Shown: piece by piece, positions 32,921 through 45,525 of the stretch
Layout: every line of letters starts with the position of its first letter
How positions within the stretch are numbered: the first letter of the stretch is position 1
Source of the DNA: Polytrichum commune
Taxonomy: Eukaryota; Streptophyta; Polytrichopsida; Polytrichales; Polytrichaceae
Reading direction: 5' to 3'
Assembly: GCA_950295325.1 (NCBI GenBank)
Contig: OX485803.1
Location: 10,726,001 to 10,790,000 of the forward strand
DNA: 64,000 nt
Notes under the pieces: generated by a model
Database searches by the model: none
Seen by the model: the letters and a program-made list of their open reading frames with translations, nothing else
What the model was told of the DNA's origin: nothing
Program-made: the position numbers and the translations under genes

Positions 32921-35089
32921 TAAGTTCTATCCATAGCACGTACCAAAAGAGGGGGGGGACTGACATTTTTAGTCCAATCAAACATTTCATGTGGGTTCGT
33001 AGACTCCAAATTAATATCTTGAAGTTAAACAAGGATGAATCAACAACAAACCTTGTAAGATCGAGTTTTTACCTCACTCGCCATGATAGGTGTTGGGAAA
33101 CAAAATCCCGTTCTTTGCGGTAGTTTATCATGAAACTTTGACCATATTCCTATGGTAAGATTTAAGGGGGTCGAGCGAAAACTTATAATCTAAAGTACAA
33201 CAGTGGTATATTTATTTACTAAATATCTCATATCTTACCAACAAATGTAAAATTGTTAGTTTGGACATTGTAGAGCATTTACAACTTTACTTCGTAACCA
33301 AATTTACATGAATAGCACAAACATACAGCACTATGTAAATCCAAATAGTGAGTGACACTAAATATCATACTTAGTGTAGTTTGTATGGAGGGAAAGAGGG
33401 ACAAACCCTCTCTTCAGAGTGTACGATTTCTCTTAACAGTCGTAATTTGCTTGAATACATTATACATGAGGAACTGATTCACGAAATACTTGACTGTGGA
33501 TGGGAATATCTTAAATATCCTGTTCACTAATACCTATGGCCCTGATAACATACTGGTAACATTCTAAACCTAGATGTTGAGATTCAAAATATGATGGGTT
33601 TTAATTCCCAAACACATACCTAATTAAATAGTAAAGGTTTGAATTCCCTGTAATCTTATAAGTAAGTACATAAATGGCTTCCGTACACGATTCAAATTGC
33701 GACCTGGCGGAACAGTTTACCCTTGTTTTATGAGGGAGAGGCCAAATTAGGGCGATACATGCAAAAGCATAGACTTGGATTATTTGTCCAGTTTAGCGCT
33801 GGGCTAAATCACATTTGTGTTCAGCTGGGCTCCACCCCTCCTACACCTCCGTCCTTGTCCGGTCTTCTTGCCTGCACCTGCGTGGGAACTCTTCCTCGTT
33901 GGGAACCAATGTGACAATACCTGGTTATAATTACAAATATTCAAGTTGACGTCACTTTCATTATTTCCAAGTTAAGTGATGGAGTTCCTTCACATGTCAG
34001 AGGAGCTTGATGGTTTAAGTGACTAGTTATTGTCATATTAGTTCCCAATGGGGAAGAATTCTCACACATGTATATTAGTCCTCTCGAGGCACTTGCATAG
34101 GCATCTATTTTGCTCGTTGTTAAAGACTTCAGACTTATAAAAAGTCTTCATATAATGGTTGAACTAAAAGTGAGATGGGATGATAATACTTGTAGACTTG
34201 TTCATAAAAGGTGGGACCTCTTTCCGTGCATTAGTGAGAATGTCATTAGATACCAAGAAGTATCATTGGAAAAGTTACCACAAGGATATAAAATACCATA
34301 TGACACTAAGTACTTTGTTTGGTGCAGCAATCCATTTTGCTACATCAACACTTGTGAGAGAGGTTCCTCCAAGCAAAACTTTATCAAAAGTCATCTACAA
34401 GCTGGTTTGAAATTTGAATTACTTGATCTACTAATGTGGAGTTCATTGGCCGATATTCACGTGGAGGAAATTGATTGTGATGATGCCATATTATTGTGGA
34501 GAAATACAACGGGCCCTCAAATCAACCCTCTTGAATGATATGGTGACATGGTGCACATGTAAGTTTCCAAATTTAGAACTTCACTTGTTTTCTTTTGATT
34601 TTTTGGTCAATATTCTATCATTACCACCACAAGCTTGTACATGTGTATTTTACTAGCAACATATGGTTGAGTGCTTTATTTTTTGCAACAAGCTACATGG
34701 ATAGTTGAATATTTACCAATTTGGCTCTCGAAGTTTGGATGTTACTTTAGTATTATATCACAAAGATCTAGGATTTGAGTATGTTTGGATTTATGCATGA
34801 ATTTTGGACAATTCCAACCGCAAATGTGACGTACTTGAGATCATAAACTACACAAATATGGTGGTTGGCGAACATGGAATACAAACATTCAAAGTTGTGC
34901 ATCATTTGATAATTTTGTCCCCACAAGTGCACTTCCCTTTTTGTTTTTGGACAACCGGTTTGTTTAAATACATTTCAATGTCAATTGAATATGAAATGAT
35001 GTATCTATCATAGTTATGGTTTCTTCTTATTTATTTTAATATGTTCATATTTGTAAGAAAATGTGTCCCCATCCATCCTCAGATGCGTA
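32921..35089. other. Intergenic DNA with one unsupported 142-codon open frame
   Basis: An open frame at 34,110-34,538 (+) begins MLVVKDFRLIK and is the longest in this desert. It has no recognised motif, and I found no splice partners for it. It could be a decayed transposon fragment. Nothing else was seen. Confidence 0.35.
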
Positions 35090-35440
35090 TGGACATAATT
35101 AGACACCTTTTATTTGAGTGGTGTGTGATTTAGGTGTGGAGATAAGAACATACACCAAATATACATGCTTTTAAAAGAGGTTGAACTACGGACAACTTTT
35201 TATGTTAACCATTCTAAGTTTAAAATGAACATAATTGGGGGACATACACGATCATTCATTGAGCACAAAATTCTTCGCTTTGACAATGAATAAGATATTC
35301 ATACGAACTCCAAAAATTTACAAAGGAAATGGCTACAGTCACAATTTGGAGTTGGCAATCGTCTTGCACTAATCACGCATTTCATATCGTACAATAAGTG
35401 GGTGCAAAGCTAAAAGTGTCCATTTAAGGTCCACTTACCT
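35090..35440. repeat. Second copy of the repeat found in the synthetase intron
   Basis: Aligns with 8360-8705 in the same orientation, with shared blocks such as AACATAATTGGGGGAC and TGAATAAGATATTC. Its similarity seems to begin somewhat before 35,090, so the full repeat may be larger. Confidence 0.65.
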
Positions 35441-38400
35441 TAATGGATTGACTCAGTTGGGAAGTGGGATAACTCATGCATTAACAAGCCTTTCTTTCTT
35501 CCTCTTTTATCAAAGGGAACTACAATAGTTTGCGAGTTGAGGCATAGTTCAACATCCTCAAGAGGCATATGATGCGTACTCATACCCAAGTGGGAAACTA
35601 TACTTGTTATTGGCGTAACTCTATGATGCATCATAACATTATTCATATGTGTATCATTGTTATGAGGGGGTTGGAATCCCCGAGGACTATGCCACTTCTA
35701 TTATGGAGTTTCCCCACATTTGGGGTATATTTAGCTCGAGTATTATTTATTGCATATTCAAAATCACCAGCAACTAGCCACTAATATAAAGACATTGTAT
35801 CAACGAAGTTCTATGTAAGAATTGTAGTCGCAACTATGATGTTTGAAATATATGATATTTGATAGTGGATTTAATTGGTGTTGCTTAACTGGTTCGCAAC
35901 CCAACTATGGGTCATCACCATATCACTAAGAATATGTTTGTTTGAATTAAGGGGCCAAATCAATTTGAAATTTGACTAGGCTTTAAAGCATGTCTAATGT
36001 CGTGGTGGATTGAGCTTATCATCGGTCCAATTGTTTGGACAGAGGTACTTATCACATACAAGCGTACCTTTTATTCATCCAACATAAATACTTGACCCCC
36101 TATAGGTTTGTGGTCGGTTTGTCTCATATGAGTTGGACTAGATGAGTGTTGCTATGGTATATATGTGAATGCATAATATCAATAAACAACATCAATAATG
36201 ATATCAAAGAACCTACTTGTGATAACAAATTTATAATTCTAGTCAAATATTAATATTTGGTGGGCATGTCAAGGTGAGGGAATCTTTGTATACATGAGTT
36301 ATTAGTTGGATCAATACAATCCTAATATGTATTGATACTAGGGTGATTTTACCTAGGTATGAGGTTCTTACATGGTACACAAACCATAATGGTACTAGTA
36401 TTAAGAAAACTGTTGGCTAACCACATCCTATTGGTATATAACACAATGGACCACAAATTACACTTAGTTATCATGTAAACGCTCAAGGCTTTACATTCCA
36501 TGTTCATGCATTTCCAGCACCAATGTTGACATTTTCTATAATGTAGCTAAATAGACTTTGTTTTCTTGAAATCTAATTGCACGGATGTGAACTTAGACTA
36601 CCATGTATTCTTTAAGAGCAAAATTGAAGTTATTCGGACCACATTTGCTAGGTCACCTTGACGTATGAACAAGGCCTTTCATCATGGGGCATGTACAAAA
36701 AATTTGGAATTTTTCATTCCATGACCATTTTCGGTCATGCCACAAATTTTAGAAAGTTGGTAACTTTTTCACAATGTGTTGTGCGGTTGACAAATGAGCT
36801 ACTCCCAAGAATTTGGGTTTTTTTGAGAAAAATTAGATGAAGTTTGTTACCATCAAAGTTGAAGGGGCCACATTGAGGTCAGTTTGAAAGATTTTATCTT
36901 CTTCTTGGAGCAAGCAACATGTGCACTCATTTTTTTTCCTGAATCCATCGAGTCAAGTTGTACGCAACCGTCACCTTATCATAAGAGAAAAAAACTCCAC
37001 CCGAATTGGACATTATATGTGAAAGATATTGGTTCTCATTCACACAAACACCATAAAGTGGCATTGTCGCTTTCTATCTACTCTGACCCAATTGCCACAT
37101 TGTCATGGTAGTTTTGGGGTTTCTTATTTTTGAGTATTTCATGGAAATTATGGGAATTATTGTCATCACGATATTTCATTTCTCTAAAAGGAAAAAGGAA
37201 AATGGCATGCTATTCGTATATTGAATGTAGTATTGTGAATAAATAATTATTTTCCTAAACAATATTGGGAACTTCGTATTGTGGATTAACCCTAAAGGCA
37301 TACTTCGACATATTTTGATGGGTTGGCCATTTTGGCAAAGGAAACTATATTTTGTTGATGTCATTGAAGCTTTGGAGGGCAACTCTTAGCATTATATTAG
37401 TTGAGCACTTCCACGTGGAGTAGGGGAGGGGGGGGGGGTTTCAAGATACGAGAGTAATTTTCATGTTGTTAAAGATGTAGGTTAGAATGTGAACATCATC
37501 CCTTTTTCCATTTTGAATGTCAAATGAGTGGATTTCTCAACCATTGGATCATGAAAATTAAGTTATGAAAGTAATTTATAAAATAAATAAAGATGCATAG
37601 AAGGATTGAATGACAAAAACATGCCATTCCTAAACAAACTAGTGTAAAATACAACAATTGTGGATTACACCGACATGATTTTCCAATCTATTATTTTGGT
37701 CATCGTTAATTCCCTTTCTCGGGTAAAAACAATACACACAAAAATGGCCTACATAACTTGACCATCAGTCCAACACACTACTTCTCGAACGAAGGATCTA
37801 ATGTTTGTCATCTAGTGATTTTCGATGACTTGGCTGACACATGGAAGAGTGCCCTATACTCACATGGAAACCTTTGACATGCAAAGGAGGTCTTTCGTGA
37901 TCGTGTTTTGTGGACTAAAGCTTTAGATGTTGATGAGGTCTAAGTTAGTTTCTCTTGGCCGGTGGCCCATCATCTTTCCAAGTTCCTTTTCCCAATGTGA
38001 AGCTTGTATAATTTTGTACATCTCCTCCGGTTCCACCTTTGCCTTTACCTCCTTAGCATACTAGCCTATCACTCAAATGTCGGTGCCGTTTGGATGCCCG
38101 ATTCGTTATCTTTGTGTGCACATCTTGCATGATAAGTCATAATGATAGTCAAAAGGTCAAAATTTTGATACGTTGGTTGGTACCACCAATTGTGGGATCT
38201 CATGTACCATTATATGCTTCTTATCTACGTTTCCATATATATATATATAAAAGAAAAACCTTGATACGTAGTAGGTGATTCTTGAAATTTTTAAAATTAC
38301 AATTTACAAAAACGTGTTCTTTTGAGGAACGATTGGGTCCTCCTAGACGTTCAAAGGGATAAGCCACCATTGCCACCCCCACATGATTGAACATTTGTAC

Positions 38401-38638
38401 ACATGGGAGTGTCCACAACCCGGTCCAAGGCAACGTGGGGTTGACTTGGGACCTCAATCCACATCCTTAAGGTTTTGGGACCCCAATGACCACACCTGAA
38501 TTAAGATTGGGGACATTATACTTTAATAAAGGGTTGTGTTTACAAGTGCAACCAAGAGTCACGAGGAAAAACAATTTAGGATTTTTCGTGGTCACAATCG
38601 GCGGTCCAATACCATGAACACAAACAAAAACTTATATC
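35441..38638. other. AT-rich intergenic DNA, nothing recognised
   Basis: Several short open frames lacking motifs or partners. A G-run lies at about 37,427-37,438. No terminal repeats were found. Confidence 0.4.
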
Positions 38639-39031
38639 CACTACTAGAAAATCATGACCAAATCAACAAAAAATCAACAGATCTTTGTCGATCCGGGCAC
38701 TGCAATGACCGATTTCACTGATTTTTGAATTTTTGTAAAAATCAACAGTTTACTGCCTACATTTTTGTTGATTAGAATAGTACAATGACCAAATCAACAA
38801 AATTTTAGTAAATGTGAAATCTTTTTTGAATCTTTTTTGGAATATTCTAGGATCTATTGGAATATTGTAAAATCTTTTTAATTTTTTGCAATTTATGGAC
38901 TTGTAAGTGTATGGGTATGGAAATAATTACAAATTCAAAGGTGTTTAAATATTATAAATATTATATTAGTTGATAGTTAATAATAATATATATATAATAT
39001 ATGTAACATATAATATATATGTATATATATG

Positions 39032-39040
<9 letters not shown>

Positions 39041-39067
<27 letters not shown>

Positions 39068-39080
39068 TGTATGTATGTAT
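39041..39080. repeat. (ATGT)n microsatellite inside the CACTA element
   Basis: Ten tetranucleotide units flanked by related ATATATGTAACAT repeats that spread over about 38,990-39,180. Confidence 0.9.
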
Positions 39081-39188
39081 ATATATAATATATGTAACAT
39101 ATATGCATATAATATATGTAACATATATGTATACAATATATGTAACATGTATGTATATAATATATAATATATAAATATGTATACATTT

Positions 39189-39252
39189 ACAGTAAATATA
39201 TACAGTATATATTTACTGTAATTATATACTGTATATATTTACTGTAAATATA
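39189..39252. repeat. AT-rich near-palindromes built on ACAGTAAATATATAC
   Basis: ACAGTAAATATATAC and its complement alternate, giving overlapping cruciform-capable palindromes between the microsatellite and the SINE within the CACTA element. Confidence 0.75.
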
Positions 39253-39329
39253 TACATCAAGTAGGTAGTAAAGAGAAATTAATGGCCTTATTCTAGAAAG
39301 GTTTAAAACACTCCATTTATATCATGTGT

Positions 39330-39545
39330 GATGTGATGACCTAGTGGTTAAGGTACATGTGTGGGTATCACTAGGTGCAAGGTTCGATTCCCGTGGCCGA
39401 CACCTTCGGCCTTGGCCTTGCCACCTATGTGAGTGGTAGGTAGTCTATACTTGTAGGTGAGGTATATATTGAGGGTTATTTGGGAGGGGTTAGGAATTGT
39501 AGATCTGACATTTATTCATTTATTAATTTTTAATGATATATATAT
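39330..39545 (+). mobile_element. tRNA-derived SINE nested in the CACTA element (boundaries approximate)
   Basis: A pol III A-box-like TAGTGGTTAAGG (39,342-39,353) is followed by a perfect B box GGTTCGATTCC (39,381-39,391), the spacing of a tRNA gene. The downstream body is about 150 bp, not foldable as a normal tRNA, and ends in a T/TA-rich tail, so a tRNA-derived SINE is much more likely than a tRNA gene. Target duplications could not be placed with certainty. Confidence 0.7.
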
Positions 39546-39701
39546 ATATATAATAAGTTTTTTTAAAAAAATATTTTTGTGACCATATCAACAGAAAAAA
39601 TCAACAAAATTGTGTTACATCATGTCCAGGTCAACGCGTCCTAAGTAACAACCGCGACCAACGCCTTTCTGTTGATCCGGACGCAAAATTTTCTACTAGT
39701 G

Positions 39702-40516
39702 ATCACTTCTTGAAGTTTGAGTCACAAGACACAAATGTATAGATGATTTAGATCAGAGACCTATTGTTTTTAATGAAAATCTAACATAGGAAATGTTAAG
39801 ACAAATTAATTGGGGTTCTCTCGCTGTAAAATACGGGTGACCACCAAATATTGTCCATTTATGGACATGTAATAGTTCATGTCACTTTCTCATTCATTTT
39901 TTGACATGTTCGCTTGTATTTATGGTGACCTTGTGTAAAACAATATGGGACCACCACATATTTCTCAATTGATGAGAGAATCTAGAAAGCAACGGTCATG
40001 GTCTGTGGTCACTACATTAGTTAGGGTATTTAGTGTCACTTATTATTGGAATTACACAATGCTATGATTTTTACTATAAATTCTCAGTTTTTTTTACCAA
40101 TAGAGACAAAGTGAATTGTATGGTCATTATACAACAAAAATGACTATAGTTGGTAAAACATACATTCTTAGCAACAACGAAATATAGCATTGTGTACCCC
40201 AAATAGTAAGTGATAGTGATTGCCATAAACAATATGGTGTAAACAAGCCCTAATACATGCAATTGGGTTGCCCACCACATTTATCAACATTTCACATTAT
40301 TTTGGATATTTGTTACCACAATGTCAAAATGCAATTATTATTGATGTATACTTGCTATATGGATGGATAGGCATAGTTATCAATGTTTGTGATATGGGTT
40401 TGACCCGAGGTAATTTGTATAGGTAAAGAGGCAACATATTCACAAACACAACCTAATTGCACATATCGGTGTGGTCAACTTGCCACATCCACAACTTCTA
40501 TTTGACAATCAACCTA
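39702..40516. other. Intergenic DNA, nothing recognised
   Basis: No gene or transposon end seen. Confidence 0.4.
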
Positions 40517-41084
40517 GGGCCTCCTTACACTAGAGCTTGAGTTGAGAGATCAAAATTGCAAATTTTTGAGAGTTTGATACTTACAGTTAACAATTTTATC
40601 CAACACTTGAACTATTGAGAGCTTGACCAATCTTCATGCTCAATAGTTGAGCAACTATGAAGAAGCCATGACATCAATGCACAAAAAAAGATTCATTCAT
40701 GGCAAGCATTTGTTTGTGGGCCCCAAACTAAGTCATATATGATCTCAGCATAAACTTTAATAACCTAAATATCATGCATGTGGCAATCAAAGTGCACTTA
40801 ATATGAAGGAGGTATGTAGTGTTACATGGATGTGTGATAATAGAGAATTAGTGTCAATGTCAAAACCCATGATATATGGGAGGGAAATGTGACAACAAAA
40901 AAGGAGATTTGAACTGAGAGCATCAATTCCGTAGGATTTTGGGATAAAATGAGAAGGAGTGACATTAAGGAGGGCAATATTCCGAAGGTTGGGGGTGTAA
41001 CTACCTTTAACATAACTTGCCCTTAACCGATAGGGTAACAAAGGCCTAGGGAATCGTACAAAATTGAGTTCCTCTTACAACTAA
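40517..41084. mobile_element. Left-end-only Harbinger-type MITE (right end missing)
   Basis: Starts GGGCCTCCTTACACTAGAGC after CTA and continues CTTGAGTTGAGAG, like the MITE at 12,997; the internal TTTGTGGGCCCC block also resembles that element. No matching right end is found before 41,085, where a large Harbinger element begins, so this copy is truncated or interrupted. The end coordinate is a limit, not a boundary. Confidence 0.6.
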
Positions 41085-41396
41085 GGGCCTCCCCGCACCA
41101 CTTGGTGTTGGGCCGGGTCCGTCTTGTAACAATCTTTGCTAATAATCCCTGTGCCGGGTTGGGAGCTGTTCCGGTCCACAGTAGGGCTGCATGCAGGGGG
41201 GCCGCACCGGGCGGTGACGTGCCGGACCGCCCTGCACTTTCATCCAGATATTCATCCACGCCACGTCGACAGAGAGGACCCGTCGAGGTTCTACCCACGG
41301 TGCACGGCATCCTGCCTCCCACGCTTCGCTCCCCGCTGCCGCACCGTGCACCCAAGCTCACTGTCCTCGCACGCTCCCGGATCCGTGCAGAGCAAG

Positions 41397-41452
41397 ATGG
41401 AGGGTGCTGCATCGACGGCGATTGACTCCGAGCTTCGAAGCCTGCAGTTTGG
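41397..41452 (+). CDS. Candidate first coding exon in the left arm of the Harbinger element
   Basis: An ATG opens 18 codons (beginning MEGAASTAIDSEL) that stop at a strong donor GG|GTGAGT. It may be the first exon of the transposase gene or of an extra gene. A phase-compatible acceptor exists at 43,575, whose frame stays open to a donor at 44,136, which in turn is in phase with the acceptor at 44,525. This chain is only a proposal. Confidence 0.35.
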
Positions 41453-42463
41453 GTGAGTGCTGCTTGTTCCTGTGTGCTTGGTTAAGGGTGTGTTGGGGGG
41501 CTTCTATGGTGTCGGGTGGGAGTATTTTCTTCAACGTCCGCAGCGCAGTTTTGGTCGCTTCTACGGTCGTGTGCTTGGGACGCAGCGCTCCCGGCGACCT
41601 CTGGGCCTAGCGACGGCTCCCCGCTTGCACAATGGGTTTAGGTCCGCTCCCTGCCTGCGACACACGTTTTCGGTGTGCTGGGGGGCACGGCAGGCTGTGC
41701 TCTTCCCGTAGTCTGCAGGTTTTCTCTCCACCCCCCAACGTCGAGTCCATTCCATCCCCTCCGCATGCCACTACACTGTCCACACCCTCCCCTCCCCCTT
41801 CTCTCCGTCGTCCGCGTGTACTCCACGTCCTCCTTGTATTGGCACTTGCACATCCTCCCCTTTCCACCCAGGGTCACGGTCGCCATACAAATCCCTCTGC
41901 CACTGTGGGTTAACACATATCCGACAGTCGCCTGCGCAGGTCACTGGAGCCGTGATTGAATGGGACGCTACGACAATGCGGACACCACACCTGCGACTCC
42001 CACGCAGCAGAGGATAAATTGGTGGCGCGGCTGGCATTCGGGGAGAGGACGCCTTCGGCCTTCGCGTGAGTGCAGTCCGGGTTGCGGGAGTCTCCAGGCA
42101 GACCTTGCCTCTCCTCTGGCATTCATGCGTTAGTGGCAGTGCTCGCCTATGCATGCGGGAGGCATTTGGCAGAGGCAACTTCGCCCCAGGCCTCACGTGC
42201 CATAGCTGTGGACTTGTTTTTGTAGTCGAATTTGCATTTATCTGTTCACGGCTTTCTCCGTTTGTGCCGCTCCAGGGATGCACCTTTGTGCACATTACAT
42301 AAATATGATCAATTATTTTTTCACGTTTACATGTGTGCCCTCCCATCCCCTGCCACTGGTTGCGGCCGTTTTCTGTGTGCGTGTATGGCAGCCGTGTTAT
42401 GCCCTCGCCATGGCCTACTGGCTTTTTTCGTGTGTTTTCTGCTTTTATATTGTTTTGGTTCAC

Positions 42464-42629
42464 CGGGTGTGCCCAACACTGTGGGTGAGACTTGGCTGTC
42501 TCTGGGCTCTCGCCAGGCCACCTTCGGTGTTTTGTTTTTGCTGCAGCGGGTGTGCCCAACATTGTGGGTGAGACCTGGCGAGCTCTGGGCTCTCACCTGG
42601 CCAACTTCGGTGTGTTGTTTTTGCTGCAT
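42464..42629. repeat. Two-copy 83-bp tandem repeat
   Basis: CGGGTGTGCCCAACA occurs at 42,464 and 42,547, and the two units remain similar through GTTTTTGCTGCA at their ends. Within the Harbinger left arm; no known function. Confidence 0.85.
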
Positions 42630-43574
42630 TCACGATTGCAATGTTTTCAATTCCACGCAATTGGCATGTCCGTGCAATTCTGTTTTAAGCGCAGCCCTTC
42701 CTGGGGAACGACAGCTCGGTGGGTCTCCAATGCTGCATTTTCCGCCATCTCTGCAATTCTCTGCAGACATGCGCAGTGTTTTCCACAGTGCATGCCGTCT
42801 GGCGTAATATATTGCATATCTCCAGCAGCTACCAACTTGCAGATGTGCTTTTTGTTTTGCGACTTCGCCTATACCTCCATCCTGGTTCACGCCAAGGTAC
42901 TGCCGCACCGGTCGAGTCCCCCATTCGCACGTACCTGTGCATGACAGACCGCAACATGCATGCGCCCACAGGCCATCTCGGGTTGTGAGTCTCCTCGTGT
43001 GTCCGAACAGCAGTGCCAATGGTCGCCAATGTTAGCGTGTACATCGTAATTTTTTTTTTCCAGGCTCCTGCATCTGTTGCGCACCTGGTTGTACGTCCTC
43101 TTGCGGACCTGTGCCGTCTGCACATTTCTGGGTGTTGTTTGAGTGCAGTTTTTCATTTTTCATTGGGATTCGACGTCTACAGGTTGTCTCCGATCCTTGA
43201 AGCCATGAATCCCCTGCGCCCAGATATACGTGGCCTAACTGCGCACAGCTCCCTCGCAGCAATGCTCCCCACTGCGTGGCTCCCGAGTTCCGCCACCTGC
43301 GGTTTTCAATGCCATACAATCCAATCGTTCGTAATGGTTGGAAACCATCATCCTGGACTCTCCCCCATGTGCTGCGGTGTTTGGATAGTGCCACAGGGTT
43401 CGGCAAATTGGAGCACATCCCTGTCCAGGCAGTCTGTGCAGCAGATAGTCATCGCCACAGATTTTCATGCTTTTGTGTTGTGCACGCTCGCCAGTGTGCA
43501 ATCTGCAAGAGGTCTGCATAATCTGGTCAATTACTCATGTTCTGTTTTGCTGTCTCCCTGTGGCTTTTTTGTAG

Positions 43575-44136
43575 GCCGGACGATTACTGGCTAGGGTACA
43601 AGCTTTTTTGCTATGCTTACTATTCACACTCGACCCAGCATGAATCGGAGTTTCGACATTCCAAATTGGGTTCGTGCATTTCCTTCAAACTTGGAATGTG
43701 TGGTGTTCGGTTTTGTTTTTTCCCTCCGCTTCCCTTTATGTTACGAATGTGTGTTGTTGTTCACAAATGGCTCCCACCATGGTTTTGGTGCACATGGCAA
43801 CTTGTGTGGCGTCGGCATGTGCATCTACCTCCTCCTTCTCGTCATGCTGTCCGTGCCACTTGCATGCAGTTGCTCCCTCTTGTGGAGATGTATTGCAAAT
43901 GGGAGTTGGAGGAGGATTGCTCGAACCTGCGGGCTCTCATGCTTCGTTTTGATTCGGAGGTTGAGCTGGAATCGCATTCCTTGGGCCGGTCGCTCTTGTT
44001 CATGGTTAGGGATGATGGCATTGGCATCGAGGGTATGCCAAGACTCGCCCCCATCATGGCACCGACTGACCCTTTTCAACTCGTAAGGGAGAGGCTGGCA
44101 GCTGCTGGATCGGCAATTCGGGGCCTCCAACAACAG
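43575..44136 (+). CDS. Possible internal exon(s) of the Harbinger left arm
   Basis: An acceptor TTTTTTGTAG|G at 43,574/43,575 starts an open frame running to a donor CAACAG|GTGCAC at 44,136. The last part (from about 44,060, DPFQLVRERLAAAG) looks like genuine helical protein, while the earlier part is hydrophobic and may be intronic. No family recognised. Confidence 0.3.
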
Positions 44137-44524
44137 GTGCACACTCGCAATCAATTGTTTTGCATGTGCAGCCTACCCAACGATAACGATATGACTTTCA
44201 GTGTGTCGCTCTCTTTGGATTTGGACTGTGCATTAATTTGGCTACCATTCCAACTTGTCCAACAATTTTACATAAGCATCCACATTGCAAGTTTGATCAC
44301 AATCCAAAATTTGACGCCTCATCTCCAATGCTCTAAAATGTGTCCTTCATTTCATTCCCTTCTGCCTCTACACATTCAATGCCTATTACATGTCTAGGAT
44401 TTATGGTAGATGGAGTGATGCTTCTAGAAGTATGTCAACAACTTCAAGTTATGGCACTGCCCCCTTGCAAAATTTAAAAATTGTGAATCATGCCTAATGT
44501 TCTCTGCATTCTTCATGCAACCAG

Positions 44525-45525
44525 GACCCTACATCACAATGTCCAGAAGTAGCTCAGTCCGCCTCCGAGCTTGACCCTCCCTCAACTCGTTGACCTCCTC
44601 TTCGCCCCCGCGAGTGTGACGTTCCCGCAACATCCGGAGCACGCACATCTTCTGCCCTTCCAGACGAGCCTCTGGGCTGTGGGGCCTCTCCGCCACCGTC
44701 ATACTCGTTGTATGGGCGCGGCACACCTGCACCTCCGCTCCCACCACGTGCCAACATGCCCCTGCACCACGCAACATCAACCAATTCAGTGGCCACATTC
44801 GATGTTCCAACGGCCACCCACATATTGTTAGCATGCATTGACATCTGTGTGGTTATGGTGTCCATGTACCTGACTTCAACAGAGGCATGCGTCACTCATT
44901 ATGCACGAAGGAAAAAATTGAGAAGAAGGGCTCAAGAGGAGGAGTCTGACACGCCGCCAAGGTCATTGTCAACACATGTGCCTGAAGAGGAGACATTGGA
45001 GCACCCACACGACAAGCATGTTATGGATCTTCTAGCTTGGCAGGTTGAAGTCTTGGATGCGCGTTGGTATGTCAAACCCCGATCTACGTGCTGGTTTGAG
45101 GAGTATTTATTCAAAATCTACACCCCCGACATGTTTTACGACATACTCCGTATGAGGAGAAGGACATTTGACAGATTGGTACACGACTTGAGGCCTTTCA
45201 TTGAGGGTCAACACACACACTAGAGGGAGCCTATTGGAGTCGAAAAAAAGGTGGTAGTCACTTTGTTCAAGCTCATGCACGGAGCTTCCATCCCTTTGGT
45301 AGCAGACAAAGCGGCATTGGGGAAGTCAACTGTGAGTGAGATCTTGAGGCAGGTGTGTTCAGCCATCAGCACCCGCTTTGGGCATCTCATAGCGTGGCCA
45401 GTTGGCCGGAGGTTAGCACGGACAGCGACGACATTCCAATCCAAACAAGGTCTACCGAACTGCATTGGCGCCATAGATGGCTCTCACATCTATATTGCAA
45501 CTCCCTCGAACACTATAGTGGCAGC
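44525..45525 (+). pseudogene. PIF/Harbinger DDE transposase, N-terminal part, interrupted
   Basis: A DDE-superfamily nuclease that cuts and re-inserts Harbinger elements. One frame runs from an acceptor at 44,524/44,525 with a TGA at 44,591-44,593 and a TAG at 45,221-45,223. A region like MRRRTFDRLVHDL, typical of plant Harbinger transposases, precedes the TAG. Downstream are a helix-turn-helix-like segment (GKSTVSEILRQV) and the first catalytic Asp in CIGAIDGSHI. The frame is then cut at 45,525 by the retrotransposon and resumes at 60,111. The upstream exon structure is uncertain; the last TSD base pairs (GCAGC) are counted here. Confidence 0.88.
45521..45525. repeat. Target site duplication GCAGC, left
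   Basis: Five bases directly before the TG of the left LTR; the same five follow the CA of the right LTR at 60,106-60,110. Removing one copy plus the element rejoins the transposase reading frame without change, which confirms both ends. Confidence 0.95.

Larger units (their letters stand above)
38639..39701. mobile_element. CACTA (En/Spm-type) non-autonomous element, 1063 bp
   Basis: Starts CACTACTAGAAAATC and ends with the reverse complement of CACTAGTAGAAAATTTTGCG. The flanking 3-bp ATC is duplicated (38,636-38,638 and 39,702-39,704), as expected for CACTA elements. Subterminal repeats of the type ATCAACA(A) and GTTGATCCGG or GTCGATCCGG occur near both ends, as in transposase-binding regions of this superfamily. 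No transposase is encoded. A SINE and AT-rich satellite DNA lie inside. Confidence 0.88.

Noticed and set aside
34110-34538. 142-codon open frame in the repeat desert
   Set aside because: No recognised motif and no splice partners; kept only as a note.
39342-39391. Functional tRNA gene
   Set aside because: Boxes A and B are present, but acceptor and anticodon stems do not form and the body continues as a SINE.
42630-43594. Overlapping 90-190-codon frames on both strands of the Harbinger left arm
   Set aside because: Codon content looks random, and the same GC-rich stretch is open in most frames.
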